NCBI RefSeq assembly: GCF_000236805.1
Contig: NZ_AGFX01000041.1
Span: forward strand, 496,001-560,000
Direction of reading: 5' to 3'
Length of the DNA: 64,000 nucleotides
Source of the DNA: Paenibacillus peoriae KCTC 3763
Lineage (GTDB): Bacteria; Bacillota; Bacilli; Paenibacillales; Paenibacillaceae
Shown here in pieces: positions 18,600 to 25,499 of the stretch. The notes under the pieces were generated by a model. That model made no database searches. It had not been told where the DNA came from and saw nothing but the letters and a program-made list of their open reading frames with translations. Numbering within the stretch: the first letter of the stretch is position 1; each line of letters begins with the position of its first letter. Made by a program: the position numbers and the translations under genes.

Positions 18600-18947
18600 T
18601 TATTCATCTAAATAGTTAATGAGATACGTATGGCCGAAATTATCCAAGTATAAAAGATTCTTTGAACGCGCTTGATTCGTTTGCATAGAATCCAATACAT
18701 ACTCATGCTGGGTAAGAAGCTGCTGCTCCATCTCCTGAACCAGAGACATATATTCATTTATTTGTAATTCAAGCAACTGATGACGGGCTGCAAGTTGTCT
18801 ATTTTGGGAAATTAGGTGATGATTTTTCCTTTTAAGCTCCTTATTCTCTTTAACAACTCTCTGAATCTTGCTAATAATTTGTATAAATTCTAAGGAATCA
18901 GCCTCTTCCCCATCTCGCTGATCCATGTTGTTGTTCATATGGTTCAT
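18600..18947 (-). CDS. Small coiled-coil protein
   Basis: A 115-aa protein, ATG at 18947 with GGAGGAA six bases upstream. Residues 20-85 are a nearly unbroken coiled coil (heptads rich in L, I, K, E, Q), and the last 25 residues are hydrophobic-aromatic. It ends 23 bp before the large sigma gene and is probably translated with it. The position directly before a sigma gene would suit a partner or regulator of it, but nothing in the sequence proves this. Confidence 0.7.
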   Translation of the reverse strand: MNHMNNNMDQRDGEEADSLEFIQIISKIQRVVKENKELKRKNHHLISQNRQLAARHQLLELQINEYMSLVQEMEQQLLTQHEYVLDSMQTNQARSKNLLYLDNFGHTYLINYLDE

Positions 18948-19012
18948 ATCATTTCCTCCACAGTTGATTTAGCTGCATTTTAAAATTCATATGGTGATAC
19001 AATTAACTCTAT

Positions 19013-19348
19013 CTACTGTGTTTCTTCAACATCAGTGTAGTGGTAATTCGTAAAATCCTTGAGATGTATTTCCACCCGATTCAGGTTACAGTCAGGTTCA
19101 TCTGCTAGCGCTTGTTCCAACTGCTCAAACTTTAGCAGGGTTTTCTTGCTCACCGGTGGCTTATATGCATCTTCGCCTGCGTCGTATCTTGTCCACCATC
19201 TTCTTAGAGATTCCAGCGTTATGGTCTGATTAATATAATCCCCACAGTGCTTACACCAAAGAACAAGGGATTGATCACATTCCATCTCTTCAGGAACAAA
19301 AGAAGATTCCGCCCCACAGTGGGGGCATTTATTCATATAGCCGATCAC
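19013..19348 (-). CDS. Zinc-ribbon protein
   Basis: A 111-aa protein with a GTG start at 19348 and AGGGAGGT eight bases before it. CPHC near residue 8 and CKHC near 32 form a C2C2 zinc ribbon; the remaining 75 residues are charged and helical. No known enzyme or toxin motif. It sits in the regulatory end of the cluster between the two sigma-like genes, so a role in transcription control or particle assembly is possible but unproved. Confidence 0.65.
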   Translation of the reverse strand: MIGYMNKCPHCGAESSFVPEEMECDQSLVLWCKHCGDYINQTITLESLRRWWTRYDAGEDAYKPPVSKKTLLKFEQLEQALADEPDCNLNRVEIHLKDFTNYHYTDVEETQ

Positions 19349-19388
19349 GTTCTATAACCTCCCTAGACCACTGCTTTTTTAAACCCTG

Positions 19389-19841
19389 TCAGATAGAGAA
19401 TAGATCATAGCTCTGGTCTGTTATACCGTGTAGACGAAGGACAACCTCCGGGTCTGTCAGAAAATAATAGGATGTTTCTATTCTTTTGCGTGCAGCACTT
19501 TCCGTGTAAAATTCAAAACGAAATTCTCGCCCTCCCTTTACAGGATGAGCTACTTGAAAATAGAGGCCTTCACTATAATCTTTACAATATACGTGGTTAA
19601 CAATTATATTTTCATCAACCACTAAGGACCAATAATCAGCAGGTGTAATCTTATCCGCCTTTATTGAAATAGCGAAGAACTCCAGATCATTGGATACTTT
19701 AAAGATGTCTGTTACCATCCTTTTACTTTCTAAAACCCTCAAGCCATCTATATCAATTCTTCGGCTTGCTATGCAGGGCTTAGTTTTGGTAGGATAGAAA
19801 GGTGGATCTAATCTTCCGCCAACGATATAGCGACTCAGCAT
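19389..19841 (-). CDS. Paralogue of the 128-aa tail-cluster protein at 42623-43009
   Basis: A 150-aa protein. I set the start at 19841, where GAAGGTAG lies five bases upstream. Its first 125 residues align end to end with the 128-aa protein at 42623-43009: both open with Y(I/M)VGGRLDPPF, then PTKT(K/R)P, (A/V)xxR(I)(D/E), a DYW segment, EG(L/M)YF, and REFRFEF / TEFRFEF. This copy adds 25 residues at the end. The fold is unknown; the composition suggests a compact beta domain. That one copy lies with the structural genes and the other with the sigma genes is unusual (see findings). Confidence 0.7.
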   Translation of the reverse strand: MLSRYIVGGRLDPPFYPTKTKPCIASRRIDIDGLRVLESKRMVTDIFKVSNDLEFFAISIKADKITPADYWSLVVDENIIVNHVYCKDYSEGLYFQVAHPVKGGREFRFEFYTESAARKRIETSYYFLTDPEVVLRLHGITDQSYDLFSI

Positions 19842-19999
19842 GTAAACTACCTTCTTTTCTAACAATTTTCATTAAATTTTCAGAATCGTTCACTTGCAAT
19901 GCCTCTGTCAGATATGTATACTAAGTAATGTATAGTAAGGGGCAGTGCGTAGTGCCTTTCTATTCTCTTTTGGATTTGATTTTTTCTGATAGTGGTATA

Positions 20000-20545
20000 T
20001 CAGATTATTTCGTTTTCAAGCTCTGTTTTATAAAGTTCTCTTAGTTTTTTTACGGCTCGACAAGCATGGGATTTATGAATATCAAGATAATGGGCGATTT
20101 CCGTAGGTTTCATATCCATTCCTTCTTCAGTGAATAACATGAAATTTAAGATTCGTTGCTCCTGTTTCGTGAATCTGTTACGGTTGCTTAGATAGTCTAC
20201 TTTTACATCTGTTAATTTAAATCCGTAATCATTCACTTGAACCGAGTAATAATTGGCCATTGAGTCTTCTTCATCTATGCCATCGCAAAAGTTAACGATT
20301 GTACTGTATTGTGTAATTTTACGTTTTTTTTTACGATAATAATCAACTACAGAGCGCTTAATAACCGTATGTGAAAAAGTAAATATATCCTTTTTGATTT
20401 TCCCTTTTTGGATTGCTGTCAGAATTTGAACAATAGAATCCTGTTTCACATCCTCTCGATCCTCCTCGTTAACACCACGAAGTATAAAGTTAAAAATATG
20501 ATTCAAGGCATCTGGGTTAAATGAGTTTACATTTGTCGTTATCAT
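20000..20545 (-). CDS. Second sigma-70-like factor, short (ECF/UviA-like)
   Basis: A 181-aa sigma-like protein, ATG at 20545 with AGGAGAG upstream. Region 2 lies at residues 10-75 (NEEDREDVKQDSIVQIL, then a FSHTVIKRSVVDYYRKKKRK stretch that resembles regions 2.3-2.4), and region 4 at residues 125-175 (FTKQEQRILNFML, then PTEIAHYLDIHKSHACRAVKKL as helix-turn-helix). Region 3 is missing, as in ECF and TcdR/UviA-type factors that switch on bacteriocin and toxin genes in clostridia. It is the first gene behind the 514-bp regulatory gap and has its own sigma-A-like promoter, so it may be the input switch of the cluster. Confidence 0.78.
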   Translation of the reverse strand: MITTNVNSFNPDALNHIFNFILRGVNEEDREDVKQDSIVQILTAIQKGKIKKDIFTFSHTVIKRSVVDYYRKKKRKITQYSTIVNFCDGIDEEDSMANYYSVQVNDYGFKLTDVKVDYLSNRNRFTKQEQRILNFMLFTEEGMDMKPTEIAHYLDIHKSHACRAVKKLRELYKTELENEII

Positions 20546-20831
20546 TGCGGCTCTCCTATTTTATATTTTATTTTAGTTCAATAGGTTCAATTCACTCTTT
20601 CCCCTCTCTAAAATGTGTATTACGACTCCTTTCTGAATTTCAGCATTCGGCAATTAGTTTCCACTTTTTTCTTTATTTTACCCTATTCTCTTTTAATACG
20701 TAATACATTTGAATCAGTTCCAATTACCTAATTAATATATAATTTTTAGGATTCTACTTTAATAGTCGTGGTATCTATTAAAAGAGTTGCAATTAATCTA
20801 TTATTTTTCAAAAATACGAACTCATGTTCTC

Positions 20832-20860
20832 ATTTTAATAGGTATATATAACCTTGTCAA
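20832..20860 (-). promoter_or_regulatory. Sigma-A-type promoter for the short sigma-like gene
   Basis: On the minus strand TTGACA (20860-20855, perfect) is followed after exactly 17 bases by TAAAAT (5 of 6). The spacer is itself a near-palindrome, AGGTTATATATACCT. The promoter lies about 290 bp before the start codon at 20545, so it would give a long leader, unless a second promoter near 20600 is used. Confidence 0.6.
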
Positions 20861-20953
20861 TTCCTAGAATTGGTTGATGTTATTTCAATTGGTTATATTG
20901 TTCTACTTTTCTTTGTGTATATAACCTTTTGAAGTAAGTCTTTTGAATCATAA

Positions 20954-20963
20954 GAAACGTTTC
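20954..20963. repeat. GAAACGTTTC palindrome (possible operator)
   Basis: A perfect 10-bp inverted repeat is followed by ATGTTTCA and CTGTTTCA. It lies about 95 bp upstream of the -35 box of the minus-strand promoter at 20832-20860 and about 100 bp after the stop of the holin-like gene. Confidence 0.35.
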
Positions 20964-21059
20964 ATGTTTCACAAGACCTGTTTCAACATTTAATTAGATA
21001 CTGAGGAGATATTTGGATATAGCTCTCTATTTCCAGCTGCCAACTTAAAAATCTATTCC

Positions 21060-21356
21060 CTATCCACCTTCAAGTCTGGCTACCAATGCCTCTACCTTTG
21101 CATTCAAGGATCTGTTTTCTGCGAGCAAGCTTAAATTTTCAGCCTGAAGCACAGCTACCTCTTCACTTAAGCGATGAATCTCCTCCCTATGACTTGACAA
21201 GGCATCCATTAAAGTAACCCGGAAAGCCTGCTCATCTTTGGACAATAGCTCTCGATCTGTAACCTTATTATTACTACGACCGCTGGCGTAGCCGATGACT
21301 CCTGAAATGGCTGTACCGATGACTCCAATAACTGCGGTTATTATATTTATATCCAG
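21060..21356 (-). CDS. Holin-like small membrane protein with coiled-coil tail (CTG start)
   Basis: No ATG, GTG or TTG opens this frame near its likely beginning; the reading frame continues upstream of a TTG at 21245 to a CTG at 21354-21356, which lies five to eight bases after AGGTAGGTGAT. From that CTG the protein has 98 aa: a single hydrophobic glycine-rich segment (residues 2-25, with IGVIGTAISGVIGY), a short basic stretch (GRSNNK), and a C-terminal coiled coil of about 45 residues (LSEEVAVLQAENLSLLAENR). This matches the layout of XhlA-type and other single-span holin-associated proteins of PBSX-like elements. It has its own copy of the repeated cluster promoter 44 bp upstream. The start codon is inferred. 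Confidence 0.65.
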   Translation of the reverse strand: MDINIITAVIGVIGTAISGVIGYASGRSNNKVTDRELLSKDEQAFRVTLMDALSSHREEIHRLSEEVAVLQAENLSLLAENRSLNAKVEALVARLEGG

Positions 21357-21399
21357 CTCACATCACCTACCTGTTGTCTATTTTCTTCTCCGTCAGGAT

Positions 21400-21429
21400 C
21401 AATATAAGTAAAAATCAGTAAAGATTAAC
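21400..21429 (-). promoter_or_regulatory. Cluster promoter copy A (GTTAAT-N15-CTTATATTG)
   Basis: Minus strand: GTTAAT at 21429-21424, 15 bases, CTTATATTG at 21408-21400. It lies 44 bp before the start of the holin-like gene and follows the stop of nothing else; it matches copy D exactly in both boxes. Confidence 0.7.
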
Positions 21430-21458
21430 CCCTACTACGGATAGCAGGGGTTAATTTT

Positions 21459-24400
21459 TTACATGATATAGCAGTATCCATATTCGGTAGCCACATCTAT
21501 ACTTGCTGCTACATCGTCATAAATCTGAATCTGTATAGCTCCAGATAGCAAGGATTTTTGCCATACGGAAATATGACCTTTCATTATAGATCTTTTCCAA
21601 ATATCCATGGAGCCGTGAAGATCATTTTGTCGATGCTGTCTGATCACCACTGAGCCAGTAACAACGGATTTCTCCCACACATTCATACCACTTTGTAAGC
21701 TTTTCTGTGCTGTCCTTCTCACAATAAGATAGCCTGTGATATGACTATGTTCCCGAATCCCTAAATCTGCTGGAAGCTCTGTTTGCTCTGAATGTCGAAC
21801 GATAACGTGACTGTATTTATCATATGCAGCGTCCCGTCTAATCCCCACTTCAGAATTCAGATCATGGTGTTCTATAACACGAACCGATAGCTCGGTATCC
21901 CAATCCTGCTGTTCGGAAAGACGCACCGAGATTCGAAACCATCGATCGGATTCACGACTTTTCCGTGCACTGATCCTGCCTTTAAGTTCAGATTTCTCCC
22001 AAGTTTTTACGTAAAGCTCACTTAAGATATTGTCCAAATGACTACGTCTGATTCGCAGATGAGAAGGCTGATCCGTATGACCATCCACTCTAACCTTTAT
22101 GTTAGAGCCTAAATTGCCAGATCTTACTCCTACTGCAATTTCCAGATCAGAAATGAGCTTAACTCGTACTGTAATCCGTGACCGCATATCCATTCTTTGA
22201 TGGTACGGGATGGATATTGAGCTCCATAAATTTCCCGAAAGTACGGTGAGGCTTGAAGGCACATCTTTTTTCGGCCAAATCGCTATACTTGATCTCAAAG
22301 AGGCATTCTGCGGTATCGTGATCGTTGAAGGTAGCCCGGAATGTGCTCTTGTTCTAATAGACAAATCGGACATGAACTGACTACTAAAAACAATTTGAAG
22401 CCTGCCGTAAAAATCAGGATTGTGGATATTCATATCTGCTGGCATATCTTGTCTATCAAGTATATGCCCCTCCACCATCAGATCCGCCTCACGAGATCTA
22501 CGGACTGAAATAGAGCTTCTCTTTACTACTCCCTGGAAGACGGTTATGCTCCCCAATATATTAGGGATACTCAGCTCCATACCAGAAGTGATATCCTGAT
22601 GCGCTGTCCTTCTTACACGGATCGACCCAAGCGTTTCCTTACGGTTGACAAGAATCGTTGCCGAAAGTTCGGGAAACGGAGCTGCCCAGCGGGCAACGCT
22701 CAGCCTGGAATCCATGTTCTCCCTGTAATAGACATATAGATTGGAAGGTATTATTTTCCTGTTTACCCATAGGGCGCTGTCTATTGAACGCTCACGTGCA
22801 ACAGCAACAACAAGCTGAGCCTCTAAAGAATGATTATTCTTACGCCGAACGGACACTTTACCGTTTAAGTTAGGTACCGTCACTGTAATATCGGCCAAGA
22901 TCTCCCTTTGGTTATGGACACACAGGCTTCCCTTCCAAACTGTTGCCCCATAGGACTGTTTAATGCGTAACGAGCCTTTAAGCTGCGACCCCTTGCTTAC
23001 ACGAGTGGTAAGGCCACCCTCTATACTATTTCTGCCTAAACTATAGATACGAGTATCATAGTAGTTAATCACTAATATAGGACGATACGACTTTTGCTCC
23101 TTGGTGAAAAAACGAATACTTCCATGTTCAAATTCATCCAGAGCTTTAAAGATATATCCAAAATTCGGCCTTTTTCCTTCATACCATGCACGAATGGAAT
23201 CCGTCACATCGAAAGAAATGTACCCTGAATCTCCACCTACATCCTGAACGATGTTTATACCGTTATAGGTTGAATCCGGGTTGCTAAAGCCAAATGGAAA
23301 CGGTTGGTTTTGCCATGTAACACCATATTCTGCCCATTCCCTGGATGCTTCAATAAGCTGTATCCCCTTCAGGGGGACGTTGCGACCATCGAAATACACC
23401 TTGAGCTCGGCAGATTTAATCGTCGTATTTTTCTCGGGAATAGAAGCAGTATTCAAATCAAAACCAACATAAGATCGGTATCTCTCCTGCGCCGAGGCAG
23501 AATATCCGACATACATTTGTTCCTCAACCCCATAGTTTAATCTGGGTTGAGACTCACGAACAAAAGCATCTTTATTAGCATAAATGCTCGTCGTGTACGT
23601 AGGAGGCTCAATAACATCATATCTGCCTTTCATCCAGGTATAAGGTGCAACTCCTATAGATGAGGCCATATTCGAAACTTCCCGAACCGTCATTGCAGAT
23701 GGGAGATCATCATAACTTCGGGAAGTTATCCGGTATCTGCCGGTAGACTGGGTACAAGATGAAATAGATAAGAATGAAGGTAGATTCTCCGTTTTCTTAA
23801 TTTGCAGACTAGAATCTAAATCTGTAACATGACGCTTATGAATATGGTAGTGCCCCATGATTCGGGTATGAGTGCCTATCTGAATGCTACTGTGTAGTTT
23901 GGATTTATTGGGTACCGTTAGGAGGGAAGTTAAATCTCCAGCCCCAAGTGGCCCTATCCCATATTTCACGACCAGATGAGTATGCGTTCGTACAGACAAT
24001 GATGAATTAACTTGATCAATAGACTTAATTTGCAGGTTGGAGCTGAGATTAGCAGACTCAATTCTCCGTACCTGATACCTTCCACTGCCGTTTGCTTGAG
24101 TGTTGATTTTCAAGCTACTGACAAGATCATTTGGCTGTTTGACCTCTATTACAGCTTTGAGGTTTTGCTCCTGAACGGCATGAATCTGATAATGAGCAGC
24201 TAATATCGTATTTACTTTTACCGATATCCAGGAAGGTAATCCCTGCTGCACAACACTCAGGCTGGATCGCAAATCATCCGGTACGAGCCGCTTCACATCG
24301 TACCTGACTATGGCAGTAGCTGTTGAATTAACACTTAGCATAGCAGTGAGATTATCGGACACCGTAACTGCCAGCCTGCCTTGAACATCACTGTAATCCG

Positions 24401-25463
24401 CAGGCAGGACATCATAACGAGCCTTTACTTTCGTTTTCCCCGATGCACTGATACCCAGCACAGCTGCAAGGTTATCCGCTGTCTTTACTTCAATAGCACT
24501 CTGTATATCATCCTGATCCACGGGATGGATCGCATAGTGCGCTGTTACGGAAACATGAGTATTGATACGCATATTACTGACTACATCAATAGGCCTTCTA
24601 ACTACTATATGTGAAGACATGTCAGCCATGTCGGCAGGAATAATGGTCTGCTTCCCTTGAGCTCCCGTTCTAATTCCCACTTGCAGGGATGCTGTGAGAT
24701 TCTGCCTTTCTGGTACGCTCGCGTGAATGCGCATGTCAGAATGACTTACCCCCAAAAGGTAACCAGCCATATAGTTTTCAACGATTTCATCCATAGTTAG
24801 CGCAACATTGTACAATCGTACAACGGGAATATAGCCGCGAAAACCTTGGCTATTTTCTGTATTCTGCTTGCCAATAAAAAGTCCATTGGGCCGTTGGCTA
24901 TGTTCAGCGACTTCAGCCCGCACAATTCCCTGAGGAGCGCCATTTAGAAAAGTAGCTAGATTGCCTGTAATTTCGTCATATGCGCCAACAATATGATACC
25001 ATTGATTTCGGGGTAATCTGCCTAAGTTGGCATACGCTTTGCTCGTGCTGGTCGCAATCTGAAGCTCCAATTCCCCTGTAGGATTAAACTTGACCGAGAT
25101 GCCCTGGGTATCGTTCCCTTCAGTATTGTCCAGTTGTCCCCCGGAGGACAAAACAACGTTGCCCCCGATATAATATATCCACACCTCAAAGGTAACGCTG
25201 GTGATCGGCTTAGAGGTGTCCGTGCCTGCACATTGGATATATTGACTCGTCCCGTTAAAAAACAGGGCATAGGGCTGGATGGGAGTGTTTTTTCCTACCC
25301 AGCCATCATTTTTCGTAAATTGGAAGCCGTTCAGTATGCCGTGATTTCCTTTACCACTCAAATCATGCCATTGCGAAGTGGGTTTTGAGTTGGAGCCAAA
25401 CTCCAAACCTTGATCTGCAAGGGAAGCGTGAAGGGAAAGGATTAATCCTCTCTTACTAAACAT
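21459..25463 (-). CDS. Giant fibre/adhesin-like protein: LamG-like head, beta-repeat arrays and DNRLRE domain
   Basis: A protein of about 1334 aa (start taken at the ATG at 25463; GTG/ATG codons 6-9 bases upstream are alternatives). Residues about 30-215 form a LamG/concanavalin-like domain (GTSQYIQC, FEVWIYYIGG, NQWYHIVGAYD). A first array of 35-40-residue repeats follows (units of the type sSl.V.t......Y.i..v...dl). Near residues 620-790 lies a DNRLRE-type domain (ANKDAFVRESQPRLNYG, then YRSYVGFDL and WQNQP). A second repeat array (units L.SsI.VRR) fills the last 540 residues. No signal peptide. Repeated VR-RR motifs suggest a long beta-structured fibre. Last large structural gene of the cluster. 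Function as adhesive fibre is inference from domains. Confidence 0.75.
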   Translation of the reverse strand: MFSKRGLILSLHASLADQGLEFGSNSKPTSQWHDLSGKGNHGILNGFQFTKNDGWVGKNTPIQPYALFFNGTSQYIQCAGTDTSKPITSVTFEVWIYYIGGNVVLSSGGQLDNTEGNDTQGISVKFNPTGELELQIATSTSKAYANLGRLPRNQWYHIVGAYDEITGNLATFLNGAPQGIVRAEVAEHSQRPNGLFIGKQNTENSQGFRGYIPVVRLYNVALTMDEIVENYMAGYLLGVSHSDMRIHASVPERQNLTASLQVGIRTGAQGKQTIIPADMADMSSHIVVRRPIDVVSNMRINTHVSVTAHYAIHPVDQDDIQSAIEVKTADNLAAVLGISASGKTKVKARYDVLPADYSDVQGRLAVTVSDNLTAMLSVNSTATAIVRYDVKRLVPDDLRSSLSVVQQGLPSWISVKVNTILAAHYQIHAVQEQNLKAVIEVKQPNDLVSSLKINTQANGSGRYQVRRIESANLSSNLQIKSIDQVNSSLSVRTHTHLVVKYGIGPLGAGDLTSLLTVPNKSKLHSSIQIGTHTRIMGHYHIHKRHVTDLDSSLQIKKTENLPSFLSISSCTQSTGRYRITSRSYDDLPSAMTVREVSNMASSIGVAPYTWMKGRYDVIEPPTYTTSIYANKDAFVRESQPRLNYGVEEQMYVGYSASAQERYRSYVGFDLNTASIPEKNTTIKSAELKVYFDGRNVPLKGIQLIEASREWAEYGVTWQNQPFPFGFSNPDSTYNGINIVQDVGGDSGYISFDVTDSIRAWYEGKRPNFGYIFKALDEFEHGSIRFFTKEQKSYRPILVINYYDTRIYSLGRNSIEGGLTTRVSKGSQLKGSLRIKQSYGATVWKGSLCVHNQREILADITVTVPNLNGKVSVRRKNNHSLEAQLVVAVARERSIDSALWVNRKIIPSNLYVYYRENMDSRLSVARWAAPFPELSATILVNRKETLGSIRVRRTAHQDITSGMELSIPNILGSITVFQGVVKRSSISVRRSREADLMVEGHILDRQDMPADMNIHNPDFYGRLQIVFSSQFMSDLSIRTRAHSGLPSTITIPQNASLRSSIAIWPKKDVPSSLTVLSGNLWSSISIPYHQRMDMRSRITVRVKLISDLEIAVGVRSGNLGSNIKVRVDGHTDQPSHLRIRRSHLDNILSELYVKTWEKSELKGRISARKSRESDRWFRISVRLSEQQDWDTELSVRVIEHHDLNSEVGIRRDAAYDKYSHVIVRHSEQTELPADLGIREHSHITGYLIVRRTAQKSLQSGMNVWEKSVVTGSVVIRQHRQNDLHGSMDIWKRSIMKGHISVWQKSLLSGAIQIQIYDDVAASIDVATEYGYCYIM

Positions 25464-25480
25464 CAACATCACGCCCTATT

Positions 25481-25493
25481 CCATTGTATTGGA
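25481..25493. repeat. 13-bp intergenic repeat CCATTGTATTGGA, copy 1
   Basis: Identical to 28891-28903. Both copies lie just upstream (minus strand) of a structural gene start. No inverted symmetry beyond CCA-TGG ends. Confidence 0.45.
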
Positions 25494-25499
25494 ACATCA

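Larger units (their letters stand above)
20546..21059. other. 514-bp AT-rich regulatory gap between the sigma genes and the tail genes
   Basis: No gene is visible. The stretch holds a sigma-A-like promoter on the minus strand (20832-20860), two TATATAACCT copies 73 bp apart (20845-20854 and 20918-20927), two AATTGGTT copies 19 bp apart (20868-20875 and 20887-20894), and a perfect 10-bp palindrome GAAACGTTTC (20954-20963) followed by further GTTTCA steps. This density of repeats in a non-coding gap points to operator sites. Confidence 0.6.

Noticed and set aside
18975-19012. Seventh copy of the cluster promoter before the coiled-coil gene
   Set aside because: GTTAAT is present with suitable spacing, but the -10 position reads ATTTTAAAA and not CTTATATTG.
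19983-20005. Terminator after the short sigma gene
   Set aside because: CTGATA/TATCAG can pair, but the T run is on the wrong side for the minus-strand transcript.
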